64,000 bases of DNA from Nocardia yamanashiensis NBRC 100130 (GTDB lineage: Bacteria; Actinomycetota; Actinomycetes; Mycobacteriales; Mycobacteriaceae). The notes beneath the pieces are model-generated. The model was not told the origin of the DNA and made no database searches. It saw nothing but the letters and a program-made list of their open reading frames with translations. The translations under genes and the position numbers were made by a program. Each line of letters opens with the position of its first letter. The stretch's first letter is position 1. Below, one piece after another: positions 18,452 to 26,513 of the stretch. The DNA lies in contig NZ_BDCD01000007.1 of NCBI RefSeq assembly GCF_001613325.1, positions 62,001 to 126,000 of the forward strand. Reading direction: 5' to 3'.

Positions 18452-19309
18452 GTGAACCCGCCCGAGATCGACACCCGTGACACCGACGCGTTGGTGGCCA
18501 GGCTGCGCGCGGCGGGCTGTGTGTTCGCCGAGGACGAGGCGGCGCTGCTGCGCTCGGCGACGACCGATCCGGTGCGGCTCGAAGAGCTTGTCGCACAGCG
18601 CATCGCGGGCTTCCCGCTGGAACATCTGCTGGGCTGGGCCGAGTTCCGCGGCCGCCGATATGTGGTGGCGCGCGACGTGTTCGTCCCCCGCCAGCGCACC
18701 GGATTCCTCGTCGAGCAGGCAATAACGCTCGGCCGCACCAGGTTTCGGTCGGCGGCCTCCGAGGATGTCGCGGGAGTGCGGCCCGCCGACCGGAGATTGG
18801 TCGTGCTCGATATGTGCTGCGGTTGCGGGGCGCTGGGTGCGGCGCTGGCGGCCGAGCTGAGCGCCGAGGGGATCGGGGTCGAGTTGACCGCGGCGGATAT
18901 CGAACCCGCTGCCGTGGCGTGTGCCCGGCGCAATGTCGAGGCGGTCGGCGGGCGGGTAGTCGAGGGTGATCTTTTCGCTCCGGTGCCGGCGGAGCTGGCG
19001 GGGCGGGTCGATGTGCTGCTCGCGAATACGCCGTATGTGCCGTCGGCCGAGATCGCTTGGATGCCGCCGGAAGCGCGTGATCACGAGCCGCGGCGGGCGC
19101 TGGACGGCGGGGCGGATGGCCTCGATGTGTTGCGCCGGATCGCCGCGGTCGCGACGCATTGGCTCGCGCCGGGCGGGCATCTGCTGGTCGAGGAGAGCGA
19201 GGAGCAGGCTCCGCACGCGGCGGCGGTGATGCGCGAATACGGGCTCGCGACGACCGTCGCGGAGGATGACGAGCTGGGTGCGACCGTGGTGATCGGTACG
19301 CGGGCATGA
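18452..19309 (+). CDS. PrmC/HemK-like SAM-dependent methyltransferase
   Basis: 285 residues from GTG 18452. An upstream GTG at 18437 is possible and neither has a good Shine-Dalgarno. The N-terminal helical domain ends in RIAGFPLEHLLGWAEFRGRRYVVARDVFVPRQRTGFLVEQAI, closely matching the PrmC substrate-positioning region. The SAM motif is LDMCCGCGALGAAL. The catalytic NPPY motif reads NTPYVP here, a Pro-to-Thr change. PrmC methylates the Gln of release-factor GGQ. The variant motif and lack of prfA next door suggest a paralogue with another target. The ATGA overlap with the HAD gene indicates coupling. Confidence 0.72.
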   Translation: MNPPEIDTRDTDALVARLRAAGCVFAEDEAALLRSATTDPVRLEELVAQRIAGFPLEHLLGWAEFRGRRYVVARDVFVPRQRTGFLVEQAITLGRTRFRSAASEDVAGVRPADRRLVVLDMCCGCGALGAALAAELSAEGIGVELTAADIEPAAVACARRNVEAVGGRVVEGDLFAPVPAELAGRVDVLLANTPYVPSAEIAWMPPEARDHEPRRALDGGADGLDVLRRIAAVATHWLAPGGHLLVEESEEQAPHAAAVMREYGLATTVAEDDELGATVVIGTRA

Positions 19310-20019
19310 CGATTCGCGGGATTCTGTTCGATATCGACGACACGCTCATCGACTATTCGGCCACCGCCCGGATCGGGATCCTGCGGCACCTGGCCGCGGA
19401 AGGGCTGCTCGAGCGGTTCGACTCCCCCGATGCCGCCGTCGCGCTGTGGCGGGAGCTGGAAGAGGAAGAGTATCCGCGCTACCTGGCCGGGGAGCTGACT
19501 TTCACCGGTCAGCAGCTGGTGCGCACGGAGCGGTTTCTGGCGTATCTCGGTGTGGCCGTGCCGGATCCGGTCGAATGGTTCGCGCGCTACGCCGCCTGCC
19601 GGGACACCGCGTGGAGCGCGTTCCCCGATGTCGCGCCCGCCTTGCTCGAGCTGGCGGAGACCAGTGCGCTGGGGATCGTGTCGAATTCCTCGCTCGACTA
19701 CCAGCTGGGGAAACTGCGCGCCGTCGGCATCGACGCGCATTTCGGTGCGGCCGTGCTGTGCTCCTCGGAATTCGGTGCGGCCAAACCGGATCCGAGCATC
19801 TTCCACGCAGGCTGTGAGCTGCTGGGACTGCCACCCGAACACGTCGCCTACGTCGGCGATCGTTTCGATGTGGACGGCATCGGCGCGAGAGACGCGGGCC
19901 TGCAAGCGTTCTGGCTGAACCGGGCCGCCGATCACGTCGGTGTGCTCGACGGCGTGACCGTCATTCCTTCACTGGCTCAGCTGCGTTCCGCCTACGCTGC
20001 CGGTTCCCGGCCAGCGTGA
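19306..20019 (+). CDS. HAD-superfamily hydrolase
   Basis: 237 residues, with the start overlapping the methyltransferase stop. The HAD motifs are in order: I FDIDDTLIDYS, II GIVSNSS, III AAKPDPSIFHAGC and IV YVGDRFDVDGIGARDAG. The helical C1 cap lies between motifs I and II, as in phosphoglycolate phosphatase or haloacid dehalogenase-like enzymes. A phosphatase role on a small metabolite is most likely; the substrate is unknown. The 3' end overlaps a minus-strand small ORF. Confidence 0.82.
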   Translation: MTIRGILFDIDDTLIDYSATARIGILRHLAAEGLLERFDSPDAAVALWRELEEEEYPRYLAGELTFTGQQLVRTERFLAYLGVAVPDPVEWFARYAACRDTAWSAFPDVAPALLELAETSALGIVSNSSLDYQLGKLRAVGIDAHFGAAVLCSSEFGAAKPDPSIFHAGCELLGLPPEHVAYVGDRFDVDGIGARDAGLQAFWLNRAADHVGVLDGVTVIPSLAQLRSAYAAGSRPA

Positions 20020-20074
20020 CGGTCACGATGGCCGCCACCACCGGCGCCACCACCACGATCAACAGTCCGATCAT
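19961..20074 (-). CDS. 37-residue single-pass membrane peptide
   Basis: ATG 20074 with GGAGAAGG nine bases upstream. It encodes one hydrophobic helix (MIGLLIVVVAPVVAAIVTVT) followed by a basic stretch (NRQRRRN) and an acidic end, a positive-inside topology with the C-terminus in the cytoplasm. It lies downstream of the SDR gene and overlaps the HAD gene by 59 nt antisense. The strong ribosome site and coherent membrane design argue that it is real. No family is recognised. Confidence 0.5.
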   Translation of the reverse strand: MIGLLIVVVAPVVAAIVTVTLAGNRQRRRNAAEPVKE

Positions 20075-20139
20075 CGCTCACACCCTTCTCCGTTGTCGTG
20101 ATACCTATCGCGAGCAACGAAACAGGCGTTAATGCACGC

Positions 20140-20173
20140 CGGGCCCGCACGGAGCGTTCTCCGCACGGGCCCG
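20140..20173. terminator. hairpin terminator after the SDR gene
   Basis: CGGGCCCG pairs with CGGGCCCG and CGGAG with CTCCG, separated by a 2x2 internal loop, with a GTTT-type apical loop. It starts about a dozen bases past the SDR stop on the minus strand. Confidence 0.6.
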
Positions 20174-20185
20174 CACCGCGAATCC

Positions 20186-21013
20186 CTATTTGCGACCGGT
20201 GAATTCGTCCATCGAGTGGTAGACGCCGACCGTGTTCAGGTAGAAGTCGCGCACCTTCAACGGCAGCAATCCGGAGATGGCCCGGTTGAGCTTGGAGGTC
20301 CACGGCAGCACCACCAGCGGCGAGCCCTTCTTCATCTCGTTCCAGGAGGTGTCGACGACCTCTTCCTGCTCCAGGATCGGGGTGAACCAGAATCCCTTGG
20401 CGCCGTCGAACATTCCGGTATTGATGTAGGTCGGGCACACGGTGGTGAACTTGACGTGCTCGTTGCCGGACTGCTCCAGCTCCAGGCGCACCGAATCCGA
20501 CCAGCCCAGCGCCGCCCACTTCGAGGCCGCGTACACGCTCATGCGCGGGTTGGCGACCAGGCCGGCCGAGGAGGCGATGTTCAGCACCCGGCCCTCGACG
20601 CCCTTGTTGGCCACCATCCCGGGCAGGAACTCCAGGGCGATGTACATCGGCGCCAGGGAATTGATGGCCATGGTCTTGTCGATGTCGGCCTTGTTGCTGG
20701 TCTCCCAGAAGTAGCCGTTGCCACGCACGATGCCGGCATTGTTGACCAGCACGTCGATGCCGCCGACCGCGTCGCGCACGGTCGCGCCGGCCTCGGCGAT
20801 GGCATCGCGATCGGACACGTCGACCACATAGTGGTGGATCCGGCTGCCGCCGAGCGCCGCCAGCTCGGCCGCGGTCTCCTTGAGCGCCTCCTCATTGATG
20901 TCCCACAGCACCACATCGCTCGCGCGCTCGCGCACCGCCCGCTGCGCGAAGGACTTGCCCAGTCCCATGGCGGCACCGGTGACCAGGACCTTCTTGCCCT
21001 CGACCGTCTTCAT
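20186..21013 (-). CDS. short-chain dehydrogenase/reductase
   Basis: 275 residues. Classical SDR features: TGAAMGLGKSFAQRA (TGxxxGxG), DVSDRDAI, VNNAGIVRG (NNAG), ASSAGL with the catalytic Ser, and YAASKWAALGWSD (YxxxK). The C-terminal ~60 residues (LPLKVRDFYLNTVGVYHSMDEF) are longer than in minimal SDRs. It lies 33 nt downstream of the aldehyde dehydrogenase on the same strand, probably as an operon for oxidation of an alcohol to an acid. It is under the divergent TetR regulator. Confidence 0.85.
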   Translation of the reverse strand: MKTVEGKKVLVTGAAMGLGKSFAQRAVRERASDVVLWDINEEALKETAAELAALGGSRIHHYVVDVSDRDAIAEAGATVRDAVGGIDVLVNNAGIVRGNGYFWETSNKADIDKTMAINSLAPMYIALEFLPGMVANKGVEGRVLNIASSAGLVANPRMSVYAASKWAALGWSDSVRLELEQSGNEHVKFTTVCPTYINTGMFDGAKGFWFTPILEQEEVVDTSWNEMKKGSPLVVLPWTSKLNRAISGLLPLKVRDFYLNTVGVYHSMDEFTGRK

Positions 21014-21046
21014 ACCCTGGAGTACCCCTGTCTCGTGTTCAGCAGA

Positions 21047-22618
21047 TCACTTCTGCCGCAACGTCTTCATCACGCCCAGGTAGAGCGTCATCGTCTTGGC
21101 CCACAACTGCTCGGACATCCCGGGGAGCGGCGCGATGGGCAGTACCCGCTGCACCGCGATGGTCTGGGTGTCGATGTATTTCAGCAGGCCCTCGGGACCG
21201 TGCCGGCGGCCGGTGCCGGAAATGCCGAGCCCGCCCGACGGCGCGGCGACCGAACCCCAGGCGGCGATGAAGCCTTCGTTCACGTTCACCGAGCCGGCGT
21301 TCACGCGCGCGGCGATCTCGCGGCCGTGGTCGGTGTCGCGGCTCCACACGCTGGCATTGAGGCCGTAGGCGGTGTCGTTGGCCTGTTCGACGGCCTCGTC
21401 ATCGGTGCGCACCCGATAGACCGAGACGACCGGTCCGAAGGTTTCCTCGCGGTACACGGTCATACCCTCGCGCACGCCCTCGAGGATGGTGGGCTCGTAG
21501 AAGTACGGGCCCAGGTCCGGGCGCGCCTTGCCGCCCGCGAGCACCGTCGCGCCCTTGGCCACGGCATCGTCGACGTGCTTGCTGACCGTGTCGAGCTGGC
21601 GCGGGAAGGTGAGCGAGCCGATCTCGTAACCGAAGTCGAGGGTCTTGCCCAGGCCGAGGTTCTTGGTGTGCTGCACGAACTCGGCGACGAACTGGTCATA
21701 GACCTTGTCGTGCACGTAGATTCGCTCGATCGATTCGCACAGCTGCCCCGCCGAGGCGAAGCAGGCCCGCACCGCGATCTTGGCGGCCGCGGACACATCG
21801 GCGTCGGCCAGCACCAGCAGCGGGTTCTTGCCGCCCAGTTCCAGGGAGTAGCCGATCAGCCGCTCCCCCGCCTGCTGGGCGATGGTGCGGCCGGTGGCGC
21901 TGGACCCGGTGTAATCGACGTAGTCGGCGCGCTTGATGGCCTCGGTGCCGACCACCGCACCGCGCCCCAGCACCGCCTGCCACAGCCCCTTGGGCAGGCC
22001 CGCGCGCTCGGCGATATCGATGGCCCACAGCAGCGTCAGCGCGGTCTGATTGTCCGGCCGCCCGATCACCGCATTACCGGCGAGCAGGGCGGGCAGCGCG
22101 TCCGAAGCGCCCAGTGCCAGCGGGTAATTCCACGGCGAGATGACCGCGACCACGCCCTTGGGCCGGTTGCGCACCTCCACCTGGGTGAGCACCGGCATCA
22201 CGCCGCGCGGTTTACGGTGCGCCAGAATGCGTTTGCCCTCGGCCGCGTAATACCGGGTATTGACCGCCACGTCCGATACCTCGTCGAAGGCGTGCACCCG
22301 CGACTTGCCGGTCTCGAGCTGGATGATGTCGAGGATCGTGTCCTGCTCGGCCAGCACCAGATCGTGAATGCGGCGCAGCAGTGCGGCGCGCTCGGCGACC
22401 GGCACCTGCGCCCACTGCCGCTGGGCGGCCCGCGCGGTGGCGAACGCGGTCTCGACATCGGCGACCGAGGACTGCGGCAGGTCGACGATCTTGGCTCCGG
22501 TGGCGGGCGCGAACACCTCCACGGCGGGCGCGCCGCCCGCGACGGCATGGCCGAGCAGGCGCTGCACCAGGTCGAAAGGCAGCGCATCGGCAGCGGCGAG
22601 CTGCGGGGCAGTCGTCAT
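21047..22618 (-). CDS. succinic-semialdehyde dehydrogenase-type aldehyde dehydrogenase (GabD2-like)
   Basis: 523 residues from ATG 22618 with GAGAGGG upstream. Aldehyde dehydrogenase motifs: ISPWNYPLALGASDALPALLAGNAV, GSSATGR, LELGGKNPLLVL with the general-base Glu, and the nucleophile in FASAGQLCESIERIYV. It ends EETFGPVVSVYRV and AYGLNASVWS. The overall sequence resembles actinobacterial GabD2, an NADP-dependent enzyme oxidising succinic semialdehyde. Other medium-chain aldehydes are possible given the SDR partner. It is transcribed divergently from a TetR gene across a paired operator. Confidence 0.85.
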   Translation of the reverse strand: MTTAPQLAAADALPFDLVQRLLGHAVAGGAPAVEVFAPATGAKIVDLPQSSVADVETAFATARAAQRQWAQVPVAERAALLRRIHDLVLAEQDTILDIIQLETGKSRVHAFDEVSDVAVNTRYYAAEGKRILAHRKPRGVMPVLTQVEVRNRPKGVVAVISPWNYPLALGASDALPALLAGNAVIGRPDNQTALTLLWAIDIAERAGLPKGLWQAVLGRGAVVGTEAIKRADYVDYTGSSATGRTIAQQAGERLIGYSLELGGKNPLLVLADADVSAAAKIAVRACFASAGQLCESIERIYVHDKVYDQFVAEFVQHTKNLGLGKTLDFGYEIGSLTFPRQLDTVSKHVDDAVAKGATVLAGGKARPDLGPYFYEPTILEGVREGMTVYREETFGPVVSVYRVRTDDEAVEQANDTAYGLNASVWSRDTDHGREIAARVNAGSVNVNEGFIAAWGSVAAPSGGLGISGTGRRHGPEGLLKYIDTQTIAVQRVLPIAPLPGMSEQLWAKTMTLYLGVMKTLRQK

Positions 22619-22654
22619 TGGTCGCCCTCTCAAGGGTTCGGAAACCATTTACTG

Positions 22655-22683
22655 AACATCGGTGTTACATGAACACCAGTGTT
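22655..22683. promoter_or_regulatory. paired TetR operator
   Basis: AACATCGGTGTT (22655-22666) and AACACCAGTGTT (22672-22683) are two near-palindromic 12-mers of the form AACAYCRGTGTT, 17 bp apart centre to centre. They lie 36-65 nt upstream of the aldehyde dehydrogenase start and ~85-110 nt upstream of tetR. They are probably bound by two TetR dimers. Confidence 0.6.
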
Positions 22684-22766
22684 AGATTAATGGGCGTGAC
22701 GCACCCCATGTCAACCCTCCCGGTGATCCCTGTGAGGGTTCCCAACCCGGCACCCACCGGCCGCCG

Positions 22767-23459
22767 ATGACCAGCGCACCCGTCACCCCGGCCCGGCGCG
22801 GCCGACCCCCGCAGACCGAGGCGCAGGCCGATCAGGTCCGCGCCCGCATCGTCCTGGCCACCTCGGAGGTGTTCGCCGAGCACGGCTCGCGCGGCCTGTC
22901 GGTGGCCCGCATCATCGAGAAGGCCGGGCTGGCGCGCCCGACCTTCTACCGCTATTTCGCCAATGCCATCGAACCCCTGCACGCGCTGCTCGCCCTGTCC
23001 AACGAAGACCTGGTCGGCGGCATCGGCAATGCGGTGGCCGACAGCGAGGAGCCGGTGCAGCTCGGCATCAACATGATCGAGGCCTATCTCTATTGGGCCA
23101 ACGGTCACGGCCGTATGCTCGGCCCGCTCTTCGCCGAACTGCACGACCCCGGCTCCCCGGTCTCGGCCTATCGCGAGCAGGCGTTCGAGGATCTGCGCGC
23201 CCTGATCCGCACCAAATTCGATGCCCTGGGCCGCCCCGCCCCGGTCGATCTGAACCTCGAAACCGCTTTACAGATCTGCGAATTCGCCGTCTTCCGGATC
23301 TCGGCCGCCGCGCCGCACGGCGAACCCGATCCGGCCACCGTGGCGGCCGCACGGGTCACCATGATCCGGGGTGTGCTGGCCATGCTCGGCACGCGTGAGG
23401 ACGTGGAGTACGCCCTCACGGTGCCGGGACTGTTCAGTCCGGAAGGGCAGTCCGGCTAG
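22767..23459 (+). CDS. TetR-family repressor
   Basis: 230 residues. The N-terminal DNA-binding domain is RARIVLATSEVFAEHGSRGLSVARIIEKAGLARPTFYRYFANAIEPLHALL with the recognition helix GLARPTFYRYF. The C-terminal ligand domain is variable. No Shine-Dalgarno is visible before the ATG. Its divergent position and the paired palindromes suggest that it represses the aldehyde dehydrogenase/SDR operon and itself. Its 3' end overlaps the convergent MFS gene by 26 nt. Confidence 0.85.
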   Translation: MTSAPVTPARRGRPPQTEAQADQVRARIVLATSEVFAEHGSRGLSVARIIEKAGLARPTFYRYFANAIEPLHALLALSNEDLVGGIGNAVADSEEPVQLGINMIEAYLYWANGHGRMLGPLFAELHDPGSPVSAYREQAFEDLRALIRTKFDALGRPAPVDLNLETALQICEFAVFRISAAAPHGEPDPATVAAARVTMIRGVLAMLGTREDVEYALTVPGLFSPEGQSG

Positions 23460-24588
23460 CCAGGATCACCCCCAGCGCGGCCGTTGCGAGAGCTGCGCTG
23501 CCCCAGAACGCTGCGACGGGGCTGCCGGCGTCGTCGACGACCGGTCCGGCGGTGAGCGGGCCGAGTACCGCGCCGACATTGAACGCGGTGGTAGCCAGGG
23601 CCCCGGCGAGGCGCGGGGCGACGGGGGCGGCGGTCTGCACGATCGTCGCGATCAGCGTGGAACCGACGCCGAACGCCGCCGCTCCGGACAGGATCGACAT
23701 GACCAGGACGCCGGTCAGCGAGTGCGCGACGAGTGCGGCCAGCAGCCAAACTCCCACGAGCACAAGCGTTCCGGCGATGGTGATCACTCTGCGGTGGCTG
23801 TCGCTGAAGCGGCCGGTGAGGGTGACGCCGGCGAACGATCCGATGCCGAACAAGGCCAGTGCGAGCGGCACCCATCGATGGTCGCCTCCGGACGCGTCGG
23901 TGGTGACGGTACCGAGGTAGGTGAATCCGGCGAAGGTGGCGGCATTGACGAGAACGCCTGCCGCGATGGCGATCCGCACCGGCCGCAGGCACACCGCCGA
24001 CCATTCGTGCCGGATCGAGGGAGCCGCACCGTCCCCGTCGCGATCGTCACCGCCGAGCATCAGCCACACCGGAACCAGCACTGCCGCGCTGAGCACCGCC
24101 ACGGCCCAGAACGCGGCCCGCCACCCCCACAGCTGCCCGAGCAGGGTGCCCGCGGGCACCCCGGCGATGCAGGCCACCGTCACCCCGGACACCACCACCG
24201 AGGTCGCCCGGCCGAGCAGCGCCGGACCGGCCAACCCGGGCAATGCGGCCAGCGCGACGGCCAGGAACCCGGCATTGGCCACAGCCGCGACCACGCGGGT
24301 GGCGAGCAACAGCCCGAACCCCTCGGCGAGCGCTCCCACAACATGTGCGGCACAGAACAATCCGAGGAACGCCGTCGCCGAATACCTGATCGGCAGCCGG
24401 CCCGCGGTCATCGCCATCACCGGCGCGCCCAGCACCATACCGGCCGCGTACAACGAGGTCAGCAGTCCGGCCGCGCCGAGCGACACCCCGACATCGCCGG
24501 GCATCTGCTCCAGCAGCCCCGACACCATGAATTCCGACGTGCCCTGCGCGAATACCGCGACAGCCAGCACGAACACCACAATGGGCAT
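23434..24588 (-). CDS. MFS efflux transporter, Cmx/CmrA (chloramphenicol exporter) type
   Basis: 384 residues from ATG 24588 with GGGGAGTT upstream. The opening MPIVVFVLAVAVFAQGTSEFMVSGLL is the hallmark of the DHA1 Cmx/CmrA/Cml group, and motif A-like GRLPIRYSATAFLG follows. Twelve membrane spans are evident (for example WGWRAAFWAVAVLSAAVLVPVWLML, VWLLAALVAHSLTGVLVMSI). It exports a small hydrophobic molecule by proton antiport. Chloramphenicol resistance is known for relatives but is not shown here. It is divergent from the cyclodipeptide synthase gene, which makes export of that product a reasonable alternative. Confidence 0.8.
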   Translation of the reverse strand: MPIVVFVLAVAVFAQGTSEFMVSGLLEQMPGDVGVSLGAAGLLTSLYAAGMVLGAPVMAMTAGRLPIRYSATAFLGLFCAAHVVGALAEGFGLLLATRVVAAVANAGFLAVALAALPGLAGPALLGRATSVVVSGVTVACIAGVPAGTLLGQLWGWRAAFWAVAVLSAAVLVPVWLMLGGDDRDGDGAAPSIRHEWSAVCLRPVRIAIAAGVLVNAATFAGFTYLGTVTTDASGGDHRWVPLALALFGIGSFAGVTLTGRFSDSHRRVITIAGTLVLVGVWLLAALVAHSLTGVLVMSILSGAAAFGVGSTLIATIVQTAAPVAPRLAGALATTAFNVGAVLGPLTAGPVVDDAGSPVAAFWGSAALATAALGVILASRTALPD

Positions 24589-24909
24589 GAGAGTGAACTC
24601 CCCGTGAGCAAGGACGGCACGCACCAACGGCCGCCCGAGATGAATTGCGGCACAGAGCGAATCAGGCCCGGGCCGCAAGAATCGGCATCATCCGGCATTG
24701 CGCGATGACCGCACGCCACCGGCCGCTGGGCGACCCGTGGGAATCATGCTCGCAACGCCGCCCGGCACGTCAGGCCGAGCGGCTACCTTCTGGATGCCTC
24801 CGGAGAATTCACGCCGCCACCTTAACAACCCACCCATCACCCTTCGATCGGCCGCCCGGTCCGGACCCGCGTCCGCTGCCCCCTATCCCCGCCGTGCGAC
24901 CATTGGGCA
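24589..24909. other. 321-nt divergent intergenic region
   Basis: This region lies between the MFS start and the cyclodipeptide synthase start and should hold both promoters. I see no clear inverted repeat, terminator or small ORF with a good ribosome site. Confidence 0.4.
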
Positions 24910-25596
24910 ATGCCGACGGCGTGCGAGGTCGCAGCCCAGCCGCTCACCGCGAATTGCGCCCGGATCTTCGCGGCTCGCGATCACCTCTTGCTGGGGATAA
25001 GCCCGTTCAACAGCTATTTCAGCCGCGAGCGCATTGCCGAGGCGACCGGGTGGGCGGCCGGCGAGTTCGCCGGGCGCCTGCAATTCCATCTGCCGGATAC
25101 GCCGAGTGAGTTCACTTTGCAGGCACTCGGCATGTCCGAGGAAAAGGCCCGCAAACGCGCGCACGAGAACGGCCTGAAGATGCGAAACCGGATCCGGGAC
25201 GGGCTCGCTGCGGCCGGTCTGGGCGGTGTCGATGAGCGGGTGATCGGCTGGGATCGCCTCGAAGCCAGCCCGGCATTCCAGGCCCTGCACGGCCAGGTGT
25301 GCGCACTCTTCGACTCCCACCGCGGTTTCCGCGAACTATGCCTGGAGACGTCGCGGAATGTGTTGCGGCACCGCCTCCCCGGCAATACCGAACCCACCCT
25401 CACCCAATGCCAGCTGGCCGCACGGTATTTCCTGGCCGAGATTCCGCTGCTGCTCGACACCCCCGCCATCGTGAACTGTGAGAGTTCCCTGTACGCCTAC
25501 CATCGCCGAATCCCGTTCGTGGACACCCTCTTCCACGGCGAACTGCCGCTACAGCCGAGCCCGGCACAGGGCTATCTGCTCCTCACCCTGAACTAG
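24910..25596 (+). CDS. tRNA-dependent cyclodipeptide synthase (NYH subfamily)
   Basis: 228 residues. It aligns along its length with AlbC-type cyclodipeptide synthases. HLLLGISPFNSYFS carries the nucleophile Ser31 (AlbC Ser37) and Asn34 (Asn40). ARYFLAEIPLLLDTP carries Tyr173 and Glu177 (Tyr178, Glu182). SSLYAYH carries Tyr197-His198 (Tyr202, His203), so it is of the NYH type. The basic helix EEKARKRAHENGLKMRNRIRD (77-97) matches the tRNA-binding helix. These enzymes use two aminoacyl-tRNAs to make a diketopiperazine. The amino acids cannot be predicted by eye. The ATG lacks a clear Shine-Dalgarno. No cyclodipeptide oxidase or P450 adjoins. Confidence 0.88.
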   Translation: MPTACEVAAQPLTANCARIFAARDHLLLGISPFNSYFSRERIAEATGWAAGEFAGRLQFHLPDTPSEFTLQALGMSEEKARKRAHENGLKMRNRIRDGLAAAGLGGVDERVIGWDRLEASPAFQALHGQVCALFDSHRGFRELCLETSRNVLRHRLPGNTEPTLTQCQLAARYFLAEIPLLLDTPAIVNCESSLYAYHRRIPFVDTLFHGELPLQPSPAQGYLLLTLN

Positions 25597-25675
25597 AACT
25601 CGTTCCTGATATGGTCGGGCGGTGGGCCGCTGCGATCTCCGCGATGCGCTCGAAAGCCGCTGGGAGGGAACATCT

Positions 25676-26509
25676 ATGCCGTTCGTCGCCACCGATGACG
25701 GGGCCGAGATCCACTACCTCGACAGCGGCGGCGACGGGCCCGCAGTGCTCTTGATCCACGGCTATTTCCTCGATGCCACCCAATGGCAGCCCCAACTGGA
25801 CTCGCTCAGCCCTGATTTCCGTGTCATCGCCATCGATACCCGGGGGCACGGCGAGACCCGCGATCCGGGAACCGAATTCGATTACGCGCGCCTGGCCGCC
25901 GACGCCTGGACCGTGACGGACGCGCTCGGCGTCGATCAGGTGGTCCTGGGCGGACTCTTCCACGGCGGCATCGTCGCGCTGTGGGCCGCACTGCAATCCC
26001 CCGAGCGGGTCCGCGGCCTGATCCTCATCGGCACCCGCGCCGACGCCTACAACCCCGCCGAATACGCCGGCTACAAATCGATCATCCTCAAACAGTGGGT
26101 GCTCGGCGGCCGCCCCCTCGAGGAGGTTTCGCTGCCGATCGCCGCGCAGATGATCGGCGGCGACCCCGAAATCCACCGCGCCCCTTGGCTACAGAAGTCG
26201 CATGCCGCCGACCGGCGACGACTGGAACACGCCACCAACGCCCTGCTGGAGCGAAAGGGCATCGAGGACCGCATCCACGAAATCACCGCCCCGGCACTGC
26301 TGATGCACGGCTCGCACGACGCCGTCTACAGCGAGTCCTCGATGCGCCGGCTGGCCGGGCAGCTCGGCGGTCCCACCCGGCTGGAGACCATCGATGCCGA
26401 GAACGCCACCCACGCGGTCACCTGGACGCATCCGCACCTGACGGACCCGCTCATCCGCGACTTCCTCGCTTCGCTCCGGCCGCCGGACATCCCCGAGCAG
26501 GCAGACTGA
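25676..26509 (+). CDS. alpha/beta hydrolase-fold protein with Ser-to-Phe nucleophile
   Basis: 277 residues from ATG 25676 with GGGAGGG upstream. It has a complete alpha/beta hydrolase pattern: LLIHGYFLDATQW (oxyanion HG), AIDTRGHGETRD, APALLMHGSHDAVY with Asp215, and NATHAVTW with His246. The nucleophile elbow, normally GxSxG, reads GLFHGG, putting Phe95 in place of Ser; the codon is TTC. The protein is therefore unlikely to be a normal esterase. It could be a lyase-, cyclase- or binding-type member, or inactive. It follows the cyclodipeptide synthase by 79 nt and precedes an unknown gene by 4 nt, a likely operon. Confidence 0.8.
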   Translation: MPFVATDDGAEIHYLDSGGDGPAVLLIHGYFLDATQWQPQLDSLSPDFRVIAIDTRGHGETRDPGTEFDYARLAADAWTVTDALGVDQVVLGGLFHGGIVALWAALQSPERVRGLILIGTRADAYNPAEYAGYKSIILKQWVLGGRPLEEVSLPIAAQMIGGDPEIHRAPWLQKSHAADRRRLEHATNALLERKGIEDRIHEITAPALLMHGSHDAVYSESSMRRLAGQLGGPTRLETIDAENATHAVTWTHPHLTDPLIRDFLASLRPPDIPEQAD

Positions 26510-26513
26510 ACCG

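Noticed and set aside
20132..22672. An 846-codon plus-strand open frame antisense to the SDR and aldehyde dehydrogenase
   Set aside because: Its product is His/Gly/Arg-rich without domains and is the codon-phase shadow of two well-recognised minus-strand genes.
25676..26509. Frameshift or miscalled frame as explanation of the Ser-to-Phe change in the hydrolase
   Set aside because: Flanking residues on both sides (DQVVLGG and HGGIVALWAAL) are in frame and typical, so only the single codon differs.
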